Below, piece after piece: positions 48,703-58,412 of a stretch of DNA of 64,000 bases. This DNA is from Roseateles subflavus (GTDB lineage Bacteria; Pseudomonadota; Gammaproteobacteria; Burkholderiales; Burkholderiaceae_C), in the NCBI RefSeq assembly GCF_030285365.1, contig NZ_JASVDS010000006.1, forward strand, positions 1 to 64,000. The letters are read 5' to 3'. Within the stretch, counting starts at the first letter, position 1. Each line of letters opens with the position of its first letter. The position numbers and the translations under genes are program-made. The notes beneath the pieces are model-generated. The model was not told where the DNA came from and did no database searches. It saw only the letters and a program-made list of their open reading frames with translations.

Positions 48703-51474
48703 TCAGGCCAGCGGCGAAGCCGACACGTCGGCGTTCGGCGGCGCCATTTCTGCCGCGCCCGCCCTCGACGCGCCGTCCGACGGGGCCGCCGGTGCCGGTG
48801 CACCCCCCTCCTCGCCAGGCTCCGCCGCCTGGCCTTCACGGTAGCGGCACACGAACGTCTTCTTCACGCGCTCCGACGTCAGCAGGTACCAGGTCCAGAG
48901 CCCCACGATGACCAGACCTCGAATCGCCTTCGCCAGTCCCCCCTTCGCCGCCACATCGGCGAGCACCGGCACGAGGGTGATCGCGAGGTGGTCCAGCAGC
49001 GAGAAGATGGCCGAGGCCCACATGAACACGAGCCAGATGCGGACGGCACTGCTGCGCCGCCTGAAGAACACCGTGGCCAGCAGCACCCAGCCGACCGCCT
49101 GGGCCAGCAGGCCCAGCAGCTCGACCAGCAGCAGCGGCGCCATGGCGGGGTGATAACGGGCGCCCCCGACGACGGTCAGCTGGTTCCACACGCCCTGGCC
49201 GTAGGCCGGCAGCACCTCCAGACCGTTCTGGACGATGAGGAAGCCGTTGACCAGGATGCCCAGCGCCATCAGGAGCAGCGGGCCGCCGAGCCCGGGCTCC
49301 GTGTAGCCGTTCAGGGTCGGCGCCGGCGCCGGATCCCATCGGTGCCAGCCCACGGCGAGCTTCACGAAAACGGCGAGCATCACGAGGGCCAGCAGCAGGA
49401 CCGGCAGATTCAGCTGCCCCTGCGCGGCCTCGGGCGCCGTCGCGCTGGCGCTCGTCGGGTCACCCTTGTAGATCACATAGCCCACCAGCTTGCGGGCCTT
49501 CTCGATATCAGCCGCATAGGTGGCTGCATCCTGGGGCTCCACATGCCCGGCCAGCGAGCGGAAGTCATCCCGGATCAGCAGGCGGCGGCCCGCTCCCTGC
49601 ACGGTGCGGCGCAAGGAGAAGGCGACGTCCTTGATCTCCTCCTGCTCGTCCCGGATGTCCCAGTGCTCCGGCAGCAGCACTTCCAGTTCATGCTGCAGCT
49701 CCTGGGGGTGCGTTAGCGCCAGGGGCGCATTGCGGATGGCCTCGCGCGGCGCCTGCAGCTGGCCGAGCACCTCCGGCACCTCCAGCGAGGCCTCGACCCG
49801 CGGGTGGCCGGCGGCCCGGGCGAAGAAGTTCTTCACCTGGTAGTGCTCCACCACCGTCAGCCGGCCGGCCTGGGGGGCGCCATCCTGCACCTCCATCGGC
49901 TGCGCCACGGCGATGCCGGGATAGGAGCGGGCGTAGTAGTTCAGGTAGCGCTTCTGCAGCTCGGCAGACGTGTCGGCGGCCAGGCTGGCGCGCATCTGTT
50001 CGGCACTCACGCCCTCCAGCGTCGTCGTCACGGTCATGCGTGCGGGCTCGGACAGCCCTGCGCTGGCGTCGATGCGCATGGCGACCCACCGCTTGTGCAG
50101 CATGGCCGCACCGGGTTCCACCGTGGTGAGATCCGTGCTGGCGGGGTCCACCAGCAGCGCCCGCTCGAAGTCGGGCTGCCCCAGCGAGTCCAGCGGGCCG
50201 GCCTGCGTGGCGCGGGTCGGATCAAGCCAGTAGGCACGTCCGCCGATGTCCGCCCGGACGATGACGTGATTGAAGACGCTGGGGCGCGGCAGCTGCCGCG
50301 CCAGCGTCCTGCGCTGCTGCGTATGAACCAGCGCGGCCTGCGCCTTCACCCCCAGCGCCTTGAGCAGCGCCAGCGTCAGCACCGTCTTGTCCTTGCAGTC
50401 GCCGAAACGCCGCTTGAACACGAGGTTCGGCGCGTTCGGCGCATGGGACCCTGCCCCAGCCTCCACGCCAAGGTAACGCACCTCGCGCTGCACGAGTCGA
50501 AGCGCCTCCGCCGTGCGCAGCTTGGGATCGGGGCCCAGGGCCGCGATGCGCTGCACCTCGGCCTGCAGCGCCGGCGAGAGCCCCTCCGGCACCCGGTACA
50601 GAGGCACGGCCCAGCGCGCCACGTCAGCCCAGCTGCCGAAATCGCCCCACTGCACCTGGGCGTAGGGGTCATACCAGCCGGGCGCATCCGGGCTCGGCTG
50701 CAATCCGCCCTGCCCCTGCCGGTGCCAGACGTATTCCTCCTGCCCCTCCACCCGCCGCTGCACGACCTCCGGGGCGCCGTTCAGGGACTTGATGTGCAGC
50801 GGGCGGCCGGCGGGCCACAGCAGACGCGCATGGACCCGCCCGACGGGGCTGCCCCACTGCAGATCAAAGGCGCCGAAGAAGCGGTCGCCGAACACCGGAT
50901 TGCTGCCGCTGACGGTGTAGGCGTACTCGACGACATCGCCGACCCGCACATCGTCCAGGAAGGCATGAACGGACTTGCTGCCGTCGAAGATCAGGTAGTC
51001 GAGGTCCTTCTCGCGCTGGATCACCCGGAGCTCGAGGCCCGGCAGGCGCTCGATGCGCCGCCCGCCCCGGATCACGCTGACGGCGTGCAGCACCAGGCGC
51101 TCATAGGCCGGATCGAAGCGGAGCTCGACGTTCGCGATGCTCTCGACGCCCTTCTCGTTCAGCGCCTTCATGGCGAAGTGCCGGTAGAACTGGCGCTGCT
51201 GGCCGTCCACGCGCACCTGCGCATCCGACAGCAGGTAGTGCACGCCCTGGCGCATTTCCTGGGCCACCCCCTGCGCCTCCACCGGCACGCTGACCGGTGT
51301 CACCCAGGCCGGCTGAGGGCCGATGAGACCGGCCTTCGCCGGGGCGGCGCCCCCTGCCGCCTTCTCAGGCGCGGGCGGGTGCGTCGGCGACTGGGCCAGG
51401 GCCAGCCCGCCGACAACGCCCATGCCGCACGCGAGCAGCCATGCCAGGCTGCGCCGGCGCCATCCGTTCTTCAT
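48703..51474 (-). CDS. DUF3857-transglutaminase-DUF2569 fusion protein
   Basis: 923 residues. Signal peptide (cleavage after LALA, about residue 27); DUF3857 domain (about 60-270); transglutaminase-like domain (about 280-440) with a full Cys-His-Asp triad: FGDCKDKT, FNHVIV and YWLDPT; a beta-rich C-terminal part; a membrane helix near 690-705; and a DUF2569-like segment with four more helices (about 735-895). The active half should face the periplasm. DUF3857/transglutaminase proteins are common in Bacteroidetes and Proteobacteria but their substrates are mostly unknown. Confidence 0.8.
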   Translation of the reverse strand: MKNGWRRRSLAWLLACGMGVVGGLALAQSPTHPPAPEKAAGGAAPAKAGLIGPQPAWVTPVSVPVEAQGVAQEMRQGVHYLLSDAQVRVDGQQRQFYRHFAMKALNEKGVESIANVELRFDPAYERLVLHAVSVIRGGRRIERLPGLELRVIQREKDLDYLIFDGSKSVHAFLDDVRVGDVVEYAYTVSGSNPVFGDRFFGAFDLQWGSPVGRVHARLLWPAGRPLHIKSLNGAPEVVQRRVEGQEEYVWHRQGQGGLQPSPDAPGWYDPYAQVQWGDFGSWADVARWAVPLYRVPEGLSPALQAEVQRIAALGPDPKLRTAEALRLVQREVRYLGVEAGAGSHAPNAPNLVFKRRFGDCKDKTVLTLALLKALGVKAQAALVHTQQRRTLARQLPRPSVFNHVIVRADIGGRAYWLDPTRATQAGPLDSLGQPDFERALLVDPASTDLTTVEPGAAMLHKRWVAMRIDASAGLSEPARMTVTTTLEGVSAEQMRASLAADTSAELQKRYLNYYARSYPGIAVAQPMEVQDGAPQAGRLTVVEHYQVKNFFARAAGHPRVEASLEVPEVLGQLQAPREAIRNAPLALTHPQELQHELEVLLPEHWDIRDEQEEIKDVAFSLRRTVQGAGRRLLIRDDFRSLAGHVEPQDAATYAADIEKARKLVGYVIYKGDPTSASATAPEAAQGQLNLPVLLLALVMLAVFVKLAVGWHRWDPAPAPTLNGYTEPGLGGPLLLMALGILVNGFLIVQNGLEVLPAYGQGVWNQLTVVGGARYHPAMAPLLLVELLGLLAQAVGWVLLATVFFRRRSSAVRIWLVFMWASAIFSLLDHLAITLVPVLADVAAKGGLAKAIRGLVIVGLWTWYLLTSERVKKTFVCRYREGQAAEPGEEGGAPAPAAPSDGASRAGAAEMAPPNADVSASPLA

Positions 51475-51630
51475 GATGTCCCCCCTGCCACGATCTCATG
51501 GTCTAGTCGCCCGGCCTTCCTGATCGAGAGCCGGGGCGCGGGGGGATTGTCAGTGCCGGGGCGGCAGTTTCGTCTCAGGAATTGCCCCTGCGATGCCCTT
51601 CACCCGAGGGGGCAAAGGGCGTCGGCGACG

Positions 51631-52035
51631 TCAGCCCAGGGCGGCGATGCCGGCCTTGGCGATCTGGGCATCCTCGCTGGACTTCACGCCACTGACGCCG
51701 ACGGCGCCCACGCAGAATCCGTCCACCATCACCGGAACGCCACCTTCCAGCAGGCCCGACAGGCCCGGAGCGCTCAGGAAGGACACGCGGCCCTGGTTGA
51801 TCATGTCCTCGTAGACCTTGGATTCGCGACGCCCCAGGGCTGCCGTGTGCGCCTTGGCCGGTGCGATCTGCGCCGAGATGGCCGCGGCGCCGTCGAGACG
51901 CTGCAGCCACAGCAGGTGGCCGCCATCGTCGACGATGGCGATGCTGACCGCCCAGTTGTTCTTCACGGCTTCGGCCTCGGCGGCAGCGGCGATGCGCTTG
52001 ACGTCATCCAGGGCGAGATAGGGCTTTTGCTTCAT
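51631..52035 (-). CDS. GlcG/HbpS-type (DUF336) protein
   Basis: 134 residues matching the GlcG/HbpS fold: KRIAAAAEAEAVKNNWAVSIAIVDDGGHLLWLQRLDGA near the N-terminus (a heme/cobalamin-binding-like core), then GGVPVMVDGFCVGAVGVSGV. HbpS binds heme and iron in Streptomyces; GlcG accompanies glycolate genes; most members are uncharacterised. No signal peptide, so probably cytosolic. It is alone here, between unrelated genes. Confidence 0.85.
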   Translation of the reverse strand: MKQKPYLALDDVKRIAAAAEAEAVKNNWAVSIAIVDDGGHLLWLQRLDGAAAISAQIAPAKAHTAALGRRESKVYEDMINQGRVSFLSAPGLSGLLEGGVPVMVDGFCVGAVGVSGVKSSEDAQIAKAGIAALG

Positions 52036-52229
52036 GGGGAGCTCTTGAGTGCTGAAGAGAAGCTGCGCCTTGGCGCCACGAGGCTTGCAAAGGGCAGACG
52101 AGCCCGCACTTTATCCTTTGCCCGTCCATGGATTGGGCGGGTCCCGGGCAAAACTGCCCCACGCCCGGCCATAGAATCGGTGGGTCTGCCCAGCCTGGGC
52201 AGGCACAGACATCGAAACCGGAGGAATTC

Positions 52230-52919
52230 ATGTACGACGTTCAAGGTCAATTCGGCAGCGCTGCCCTGGGCCTGGCCGCCGACCGCCAGCGCGTGCTGCG
52301 CAACACCTACTGGCTGCTGGCCCTGTCCATGGTGCCGACAGTCCTGGGCGCCTGGATCGGCGTCAGCACCGGCCTCCTGGCCGCCATGGGCCGCGGCCCG
52401 AGCCTGATTCTGTTCTTCGTGGGCGCTTTCGGCCTGATGTTCCTCGTCGAGAAGACCAAGAACAGTGCCGCCGGCGTGGCTTCCCTGCTCGCCTTCACGT
52501 TCTTCATGGGCCTGATGCTGTCGCGTCTGCTGGCCTTCGTGCTGGGCTTCAAGAACGGCCCGTCGCTGATCATGACGGCCTTCGCCGGCACGGGCGTGAT
52601 CTTCCTGGCCATGGCCAGCCTCGCCTCCGTGATCAAGCGCGATCTCTCCGGCTTCGGCAAATTCCTGTTCATCGGCGCCATCATCATGCTGGTGGCCGGC
52701 CTCGTGAACGTGTTCCTGCAGTCGTCGGCGCTGATGCTCACGCTGATGGTGCTGTCGATGGCCGTGTTCTCTGCCTTCATGGTCTATGACGTCAAGCGCA
52801 TCATCGACGGCGGAGAGACCAACTACATCAGCGCCACGCTGGCGATCTACCTGGACATCTACAACGTGTTCCAGAACCTGCTGGCCATGCTCGGCATCTT
52901 CGGCGGCGAACGCGACTGA
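52230..52919 (+). CDS. Bax inhibitor-1/YccA family membrane protein
   Basis: 229 residues from MYDVQGQFGSAALGLAADRQ, chosen because GGAGG lies 8-12 bases upstream. Seven hydrophobic helices and the conserved C-terminal acidic helix IYLDIYNVFQNLLAML, the aspartate-sensor region of BI-1 channels. In E. coli YccA modulates FtsH and other members conduct calcium in a pH-dependent way. The FtsH link is suggestive because ftsH lies in this window, but it is not adjacent. Confidence 0.9.
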   Translation: MYDVQGQFGSAALGLAADRQRVLRNTYWLLALSMVPTVLGAWIGVSTGLLAAMGRGPSLILFFVGAFGLMFLVEKTKNSAAGVASLLAFTFFMGLMLSRLLAFVLGFKNGPSLIMTAFAGTGVIFLAMASLASVIKRDLSGFGKFLFIGAIIMLVAGLVNVFLQSSALMLTLMVLSMAVFSAFMVYDVKRIIDGGETNYISATLAIYLDIYNVFQNLLAMLGIFGGERD

Positions 52920-52980
52920 GTCGGGTCAGCAAGGCCCCGGCGCCCCGCGCGCCGAGGCCACCGTTCCCCGCAGACAACGC

Positions 52981-53009
52981 AAAAGGGCTCCGTTTCCGGA
53001 GCCCTTTTT
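52981..53009. terminator. Bidirectional terminator between the BI-1 gene and rlmD
   Basis: AAAAGGGCTCCG-TTT-CGGAGCCCTTTTT type stem: T5 on the plus strand for the BI-1 gene and T4 on the minus strand for rlmD. Confidence 0.88.
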
Positions 53010-53034
53010 CATGGCTTGACGAGTCCCGCGCGGC

Positions 53035-54399
53035 TCAGCGCTCGAAGACCGCAATGCTCTCCACGTGCGCCGTGTGCGGGAACATGTTCACCGCACTTGC
53101 CGCCGTGCAGCGGTAGCCGGCCACGTTCACCAGCAGGCCGGCGTCGCGCGCCAGCGTGGCGGGCGCACAGGACACGTAGACGATGCGGCGCGGCGGCTGC
53201 CAGCCGGGTGCAAGGCTCGGGTCCTCGCAGAGGTCCGCCAGCGCCTTCACCAGCGCGAAGGCGCCTTCGCGGGGCGGGTCCACCAGCCAGCGGTCGGCAT
53301 GGCCGTCCGCGACCAGCATGGCCGGCGTCATCTCGAACAGGTTGCGGGCCACGAAGTTGGTCTTGTGGTCCAGCTGGTTGCGCCGGGCGTTCTCGCGCGA
53401 GCGCTGCACCAGCGCCTCGCTGCCCTCGATGCCCAGCACCTCGCGCGCCTGCGTGGCCAGCGGCAGCGTGAAATTTCCGAGGCCGCAGAACCAGTCGATG
53501 ATCCGCTCGTCCTTCTGCACCTCCAGCAGGCGCAGCGCACGCCCCACCAGCACCGTGTTGATGTGGTGGTTGACCTGCGTGAAGTCCGTCGGCTTGAACG
53601 GCATCAGGATGCCGAACTCGGGCAGCGTGTAGGCCAGCTCGGTGCCGCCTTCGTCCAACAGGTGCACGGTATCCGGCCCCTTGGGCTGCAGCCACCATTG
53701 CACGTCGTGCGCGGACGCGAAGTCCCGCAGGCGCTGCCGATCGGCCTCACCCAGCGGCTCCAGGTGGCGCAGCACCAGCGCCGTGATCTGACGCCCGTCC
53801 ACGTCCCCCATGGCCAGCTCGATCTGCGGCAGGCGGTCCCGCTCATCCATGCTGGCGACCAACGCGCGCAGCGGCAGCAGCAGGTCGCTCACTTTCGGAG
53901 GCAGGATGCGGCACTGCTGCATGTCAGCGATGTAGCGGCTCTTGCGCTCATGGAAGCCCACCAGCACGTCGCCCTTCTTCGGCACGTAGCGCACCGACAG
54001 ACGAGCGCGGTAGCGATAGCCCCAGGCCGGCCCCTCGATGGGGCGCAGCAGGCGCTCGGCCTTCACCTTGCCCAGGTGCCAGAGGTTGTCCTCCAGCACG
54101 CGCTGCTTGACAGCCACCTGCGCCGACACGTGCAGGTGCTGCATCTTGCAGCCTCCGCAGGCGCCCGCGTGCAGCCCGAAATGCGGGCAGCCGGGGGGCA
54201 CGCGCTGCGAACTCTCACGACGCAGGGCCACAAGGCTGCCCTGCTCCCAGTTGTTCTTCTTGCGGCCGACCGTGACCTGGACCTCTTCACCGGGCAGCGC
54301 GCCCTCGATGAAGACTACCTTGCCTTCGCTGTTGTGGGCAATGCCTTGCGCCTCGATGTCCAGCGACTCGACCTTGAGCCATTCTGATTGTTGCGTCAT
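53035..54399 (-). CDS. rlmD: 23S rRNA (uracil-1939-C5)-methyltransferase RlmD
   Basis: 454 residues. An N-terminal TRAM domain (about 5-65), the four-cysteine iron-sulfur motif with [18 protein letters not shown], the SAM-binding core [14 protein letters not shown], and the catalytic cysteine in [12 protein letters not shown]. It methylates U1939 of 23S rRNA. Starts at [17 protein letters not shown]. It stands alone between two terminators and the rpoS operon end. Confidence 0.95.
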   Translation of the reverse strand: MTQQSEWLKVESLDIEAQGIAHNSEGKVVFIEGALPGEEVQVTVGRKKNNWEQGSLVALRRESSQRVPPGCPHFGLHAGACGGCKMQHLHVSAQVAVKQRVLEDNLWHLGKVKAERLLRPIEGPAWGYRYRARLSVRYVPKKGDVLVGFHERKSRYIADMQQCRILPPKVSDLLLPLRALVASMDERDRLPQIELAMGDVDGRQITALVLRHLEPLGEADRQRLRDFASAHDVQWWLQPKGPDTVHLLDEGGTELAYTLPEFGILMPFKPTDFTQVNHHINTVLVGRALRLLEVQKDERIIDWFCGLGNFTLPLATQAREVLGIEGSEALVQRSRENARRNQLDHKTNFVARNLFEMTPAMLVADGHADRWLVDPPREGAFALVKALADLCEDPSLAPGWQPPRRIVYVSCAPATLARDAGLLVNVAGYRCTAASAVNMFPHTAHVESIAVFER

Positions 54400-54487
54400 G
54401 CCGGCGATTATCCCAGGGCCGGACGCGAGCCCGGCTCAGCCGCCGGTGCGGGGCGCGAAAGCTGGTGGGTTCACCGCCAGCAGGGCC

Positions 54488-55537
54488 TCAGAAGAGCGCG
54501 TCGCGGTTGATGCCGTGCCGCATCATGTTGCGCTTGAGCTTGGTGAGCGCCTCGATCTGGATCTGGCGGATACGCTCGCGCGTCAGGCCCAGGCGCTGCG
54601 CCAGCACGTCCAGCGTCTCGGGCTCCCGGTCAGCCAGCCCGTAGCGTCCGGAGAGCACCTCGCGTTCGCGCTCGCTGAGCGCCGCCAGCCCGTGCGCCAG
54701 CAAGTCCTCGATCTCATGGCTCAGCCGTGAGCCCATCGGGTCGGGGGACTGGTCGTCGGCCACGAGGTCGACCATCGCCTCGCCGCCCTCATTGCCACGA
54801 TCGACCGGCACATCGAGGGAGCTGGGCAGCTCGGCGTAGGCCAGCAGCTCGTTGATCTCGGCGACCGGGCGGTTGAGCAGATGGGCGATCTCGTCCGCCC
54901 TCACCTGCGCCTCGGCGCCCTTCTGGCTGGCCAGCGCCTCGAGGGCACGGCGTGCCTTGAGCACCTGATTCAGCTCCCGCACGATGTGCACGGGCAGGCG
55001 CACCAGGCGGGCCTGGTGCATGAGCGCGCGCTCGATGCCCTGGCGGATCCACCAGCTGGCATAGGTCGAGAAACGGAAACCGCGCTCGGGCTCGAACTTG
55101 CCGATGGCGTGCATCAGGCCGAGGTTGCCTTCTTCGATGAGGTCGCTCATCGGCAGGCCCCGGCCGAGGTAGTTCTTGGCGATGCTGACAACGAGCCGCA
55201 GGTTGTGCTCGATCATGGCCTGGCGGGCCTCGAAGCTGCCCGCGCGCGCCTGCATGGCGGTGTCGAATTCCTGCTGCGGCGTCAGCAGCGGGGTGCGGCG
55301 GATGTCGCGGAGGTAGGCCTGCAGCGCGTTGCCCAGCTCCACCTCGCCTTGCGCCATCAGCTCGGCTGGCCGGGCGGTCTCTCGGGCATCGTCCAGGGCA
55401 TCCTCCCCGGCGTCGTCCCGTGCGTCATCCTGCGCGTCTTCGGACGGCTCCTCCGAGCCGGGATCGTCATGCCGTGCGATGGCGCCAGCGAGCGGCCGGC
55501 GCGGCAGCTCAGGGGCGTGTTCCAGAGAGTTCTCCAT
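54488..55537 (-). CDS. rpoS: RNA polymerase sigma factor RpoS
   Basis: 349 residues. Region 1.2 ([18 protein letters not shown]), 2.2-2.4 ([20 protein letters not shown], then YASWWIRQ), 3, and 4.2 ([20 protein letters not shown]) match stationary-phase sigma-S, and the C-terminus GINRDALF is typical. The N-terminal ~60 residues are acidic and contain six xDDA-like tetrapeptides from a 12-bp DNA repeat (55374-55445). Follows nlpD by 25 bases; in E. coli its main promoter lies within nlpD. Confidence 0.96.
   Translation of the reverse strand: MENSLEHAPELPRRPLAGAIARHDDPGSEEPSEDAQDDARDDAGEDALDDARETARPAELMAQGEVELGNALQAYLRDIRRTPLLTPQQEFDTAMQARAGSFEARQAMIEHNLRLVVSIAKNYLGRGLPMSDLIEEGNLGLMHAIGKFEPERGFRFSTYASWWIRQGIERALMHQARLVRLPVHIVRELNQVLKARRALEALASQKGAEAQVRADEIAHLLNRPVAEINELLAYAELPSSLDVPVDRGNEGGEAMVDLVADDQSPDPMGSRLSHEIEDLLAHGLAALSEREREVLSGRYGLADREPETLDVLAQRLGLTRERIRQIQIEALTKLKRNMMRHGINRDALF
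55374..55445 (-). repeat. Six imperfect 12-bp repeats in the rpoS N-terminal coding region
   Basis: Units of 12 bases (gcatcgtccagg, gcatcctccccg, gcgtcgtcccgt and relatives) encode EDA, DDA, DDA, EDA, DDA, ETA preceded by one variable residue. The frame is kept, so copy-number change would lengthen or shorten the acidic arm without disrupting the gene. Confidence 0.8.
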
Positions 55538-55562
55538 GGTCGGCCCCTTGAGCTAGGCGCAT

Positions 55563-56561
55563 TCAGCGCGGCGGCAGCAACTTGGCGGGATCCAGCGGCC
55601 TGCCACCCTTGCGGACTTCGAAGTGAAGCTTGACCTGATCGGCATCGCTAGACCCCATCTCGGCGATTTTCTGACCGCGGTGGACCAGCTGGTCCTCCTT
55701 CACGAGCATGGTCTGATTATGCGCATAGACGCTGAGGTAGTCATTCGCGTGCTTCACGATGATGGCGTTGCCATAGCCGCGCAGCGAGGCGCCGACGTAC
55801 ATCACGCGACCGCTGGCTGCAGCCAGCACGGCATCGCCGGCCTTGCCGCCAAGGTCCACACCCTTGTTCCGGGTGTCGTCGAACGCCTGGACCACCGGGC
55901 CGGGCACGGGCCAGGCCCACGCCACGTCGTCGTCACCGCCCTTGGCCACCGCCGCGCTGGCCGCTGGCGAGGTGGACGACGCCGACGAGGCCACCGCACT
56001 GGCAGCCGCCGAACCACTGGCCGGCGCCGACGCGGCAGTGCCCGCCGTCACCGCCGACGAGGCCGCCGCCGGTGTCGAGGCCTTGCCGTCCAGCGGACGC
56101 GTCTCGACCTTCGCGGTGGTCACCGGCTTCGTGCTCACGGCCGCGCTGGCGCCGGGCGGCACGACACGCAAGACCTGACCCACCTCGATCAGATTGGCAT
56201 TGGGAAGGTTGTTCCACTTGACGAGGTCACGCCAGTTCTGACCGTTGTCCAGTGCGACGCGAATGAGCGTGTCCCCCTGCTTGACGGTGTAGTAGCCCGG
56301 CTTGCCGGCGTTCTCGGCACCCGGCAGCGGCTTGATCTCGGTGCCCGCGGTCGTGGCCGACGAGCTGGGCTGCGCAGGCGCAGACGCCGCAGAGCGGCTG
56401 CCGGCGCCGGCACTGCGGTCTTCGACGGGGGCGCGGTGGGACGGCGACGCACAGGCGACCAGCAGGCCCAGGAGACCCACGGCGGCGCCGCGGCGCAGCC
56501 AGGCTCGATTCGACATCAGCGCTTGTTGTGCCGGAGACAAGGGGCGGAGTTGGAAAGGCAT
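55563..56561 (-). CDS. nlpD: NlpD-type LysM/M23 lipoprotein
   Basis: 332 residues (or 317 from MSNRAWLRRG at 56516). Lipobox LLVAC, one LysM domain (about 92-136; YYTVKQGDTLIRVALDNG), an Ala/Ser/Pro linker and a C-terminal M23 domain (about 225-330). The M23 zinc ligands are incomplete: the first His is replaced by Asn in NKGVDLGG, and YAHNQ and LHFEV replace the usual HxH region, as in NlpD, which activates the amidase AmiC instead of cutting peptidoglycan. Located in the conserved surE-pcm-nlpD-rpoS cluster. Confidence 0.93.
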   Translation of the reverse strand: MPFQLRPLSPAQQALMSNRAWLRRGAAVGLLGLLVACASPSHRAPVEDRSAGAGSRSAASAPAQPSSSATTAGTEIKPLPGAENAGKPGYYTVKQGDTLIRVALDNGQNWRDLVKWNNLPNANLIEVGQVLRVVPPGASAAVSTKPVTTAKVETRPLDGKASTPAAASSAVTAGTAASAPASGSAAASAVASSASSTSPAASAAVAKGGDDDVAWAWPVPGPVVQAFDDTRNKGVDLGGKAGDAVLAAASGRVMYVGASLRGYGNAIIVKHANDYLSVYAHNQTMLVKEDQLVHRGQKIAEMGSSDADQVKLHFEVRKGGRPLDPAKLLPPR

Positions 56562-56624
56562 GTTCGTGCAATCACCCTGAAAGCCCGCACCCGCGGGACG
56601 ACTTCGCAGGGCAACGCCTTCGCC

Positions 56625-57452
56625 CTACATCACGCCTGATTTTAGGGGCACGAAAAGCACTGCCTCGTGCTGGGTTCGAACAAATCGCTGCCCGCTGGCG
56701 TCTCGCACGTGGTCGATCACCACGAGCACCTGCCCCTTGCCGCCCGGCGCCTGCATGGGCGCGACCAGCCGGCCGCCCGGCGCGAGCTGCGCAAGCCAGG
56801 CCGGTGGCAGGTCCTCGCCCCCGGCTGCCGCAATGATGGCGTCGTAGGGCGCGGCGACGGCATCGCCCAGCCGCCCGTCCCCGTGGATCAGCTTGAGCCC
56901 CGGCACCTGCAGCCGCGCCAGCGTGTCCACGGCCTTGTCATGCAGGGGCTTGAGACGCTCGATGCTCACGACCTGGCGCGACAGCCGCGCCAGCACCGCC
57001 GCCTGGTAGCCGCAGCCCGTGCCGATCTCCAGCACCCGACCCAGCTGCCCGCGCTGGCGGGCGCCCTCGCCGGCCAGCAGCAGCGCGATCATCCGCCCGA
57101 CCACCGAGGGCTTGGAAATGGTCTGCCCATGCCCGATGGGCAGGCTCGTGTCCTCGTAGGCCTGGATGGCCAGAGCGCTGTCGACGAACTCGTGACGCGG
57201 CACGTCGGCCAAGGCCTGCAGCACGCGCTCGTCGACCAGGCCCTCACGCCGCAGCCGCTGCACCATGCGCTGGCGCACGCCGGCCGAGTCGAGGCCGAGG
57301 CCCTGCGGCGTCTGCAGGCGGGCCGCATCGGCCGCCGCCATGTGCAGATGGGCCTGCGGTCGCAGCACCTCACGGGCGGAGGCCGTCGGCTTGGCCTGCA
57401 CCTGATCCAGGCCGAGTGGAAAGCGGCGCGGCTTGGGCCCGCCGGCGCTCAC
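56625..57452 (-). CDS. pcm: Protein-L-isoaspartate O-methyltransferase
   Basis: 275 residues from a GTG at 57452 ([15 protein letters not shown]) that overlaps the surE stop in GTGA. The long N-terminus (about 65 residues) is unusual for Pcm. The methyltransferase core has [33 protein letters not shown] (SAM site) and [14 protein letters not shown]. It repairs isoaspartyl damage in ageing proteins. The coupling to surE supports the GTG start. Confidence 0.94.
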   Translation of the reverse strand: MSAGGPKPRRFPLGLDQVQAKPTASAREVLRPQAHLHMAAADAARLQTPQGLGLDSAGVRQRMVQRLRREGLVDERVLQALADVPRHEFVDSALAIQAYEDTSLPIGHGQTISKPSVVGRMIALLLAGEGARQRGQLGRVLEIGTGCGYQAAVLARLSRQVVSIERLKPLHDKAVDTLARLQVPGLKLIHGDGRLGDAVAAPYDAIIAAAGGEDLPPAWLAQLAPGGRLVAPMQAPGGKGQVLVVIDHVRDASGQRFVRTQHEAVLFVPLKSGVM

Positions 57453-58225
57453 GCCTGCCCTCCCACCGGCCCGCCGGCCTGCAAGCCAGGCAGGCGCTGC
57501 TGCCACAGCGGCAGCCGGGCGTGATCCGTGAGGTCGATCTGCAGTGGCGTGATGGACACCATGCCGTTCGCACACGCATGGAAGTCCGTCCCTTCGCCGG
57601 CTTCGCGGGCGTCGCCGGCCGGGCCGATCCAGTAGATGGATTCGCCACGCGGATTGAGCTGATGGATCAGTGGCTCGCTGGCATGGCGGCGACCCAGGCG
57701 CGTCAGCCGGCGCGGCAGGGTCAGGGCATCGGGGCGGTTGGGCACATTGACGTTCAGCAGGAAGGGCTCACCGAGCCCCCCGGCGATCAGCTGCTCCACG
57801 AGCGCACGCGCCAGGGCCGCCGCGGCGTCCAGGTGCCCCCAGCCCTTCTCGGCCTGAGAGAAGGCCACCGAGGGAATGCCGAAGAGATAGCCTTCCGTCG
57901 CAGCGGCGACGGTGCCCGAATAGAGCGTGTCGTCGCCCATGTTGGCGCCGTTGTTGATGCCGGACAGCACCAGGTCCGGCCGGTAGCCCAGGACGCCGGT
58001 GAGCGCGAGATGCACACAGTCGGAGGGCGTGCCGTTGACATACCGGAAGCCGTTGGCGGCCGTGTAGACCGACAAGGGGCGCGACAGTGTCAGCGCGTTG
58101 GACGTGCCCGAGGCGTTCTGCTCGGGAGCGATGACATCGATCTGGCCCAGGCCCTCGCAAGCCTTCACCAGGGCCGCCAGGCCGGGAGCCAGGTAGCCGT
58201 CATCATTGGCAATGAGAATCCGCAT
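57449..58225 (-). CDS. surE: 5'/3'-nucleotidase SurE
   Basis: 258 residues from [16 protein letters not shown]. Metal-binding NDD at residues 7-9, Ser in NASGTSNA, and the [19 protein letters not shown] loop are conserved. A survival nucleotidase acting on 5' and 3' nucleotides and exopolyphosphate. It heads the stationary-phase cluster surE-pcm-nlpD-rpoS and is divergent from the quinone oxidoreductase gene. Confidence 0.96.
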   Translation of the reverse strand: MRILIANDDGYLAPGLAALVKACEGLGQIDVIAPEQNASGTSNALTLSRPLSVYTAANGFRYVNGTPSDCVHLALTGVLGYRPDLVLSGINNGANMGDDTLYSGTVAAATEGYLFGIPSVAFSQAEKGWGHLDAAAALARALVEQLIAGGLGEPFLLNVNVPNRPDALTLPRRLTRLGRRHASEPLIHQLNPRGESIYWIGPAGDAREAGEGTDFHACANGMVSITPLQIDLTDHARLPLWQQRLPGLQAGGPVGGQA

Positions 58226-58285
58226 GACGGCGATTCTATTGAGCGCAGGCACGCTCGGGCTCGGGGCTGCCACGGGCTTGACTTG

Positions 58286-58301
58286 CGTCACACGGGTGAC
58301 G
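58286..58301. promoter_or_regulatory. Palindrome in the surE/oxidoreductase spacer
   Basis: CGTCAC-ACGG-GTGACG, a perfect 6+6 inverted repeat, directly after a TTGACT hexamer (58278-58283). An operator for the oxidoreductase or for surE is likely from position; the regulator is unknown. Confidence 0.45.
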
Positions 58302-58412
58302 TCGCCCGCCGTCGCTTCGCCCTAGCATGCGCTGCGAGACGGGACGCACAGGCGCCTACCGCCGCGGCCTGGCGCCGCCCCGCTGAAGAAGAAACCCTCG
58401 AAGGAGAACCCG

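Noticed and set aside
55563-56561. Considered an active M23 endopeptidase
   Set aside because: The first zinc-ligand histidine is replaced by asparagine, and the rpoS context marks it as NlpD, a non-catalytic amidase activator.
57453-57575. Upstream extension of pcm into surE
   Set aside because: The extension would be wholly inside surE and is low complexity; the GTGA overlap gives a natural start at 57452.
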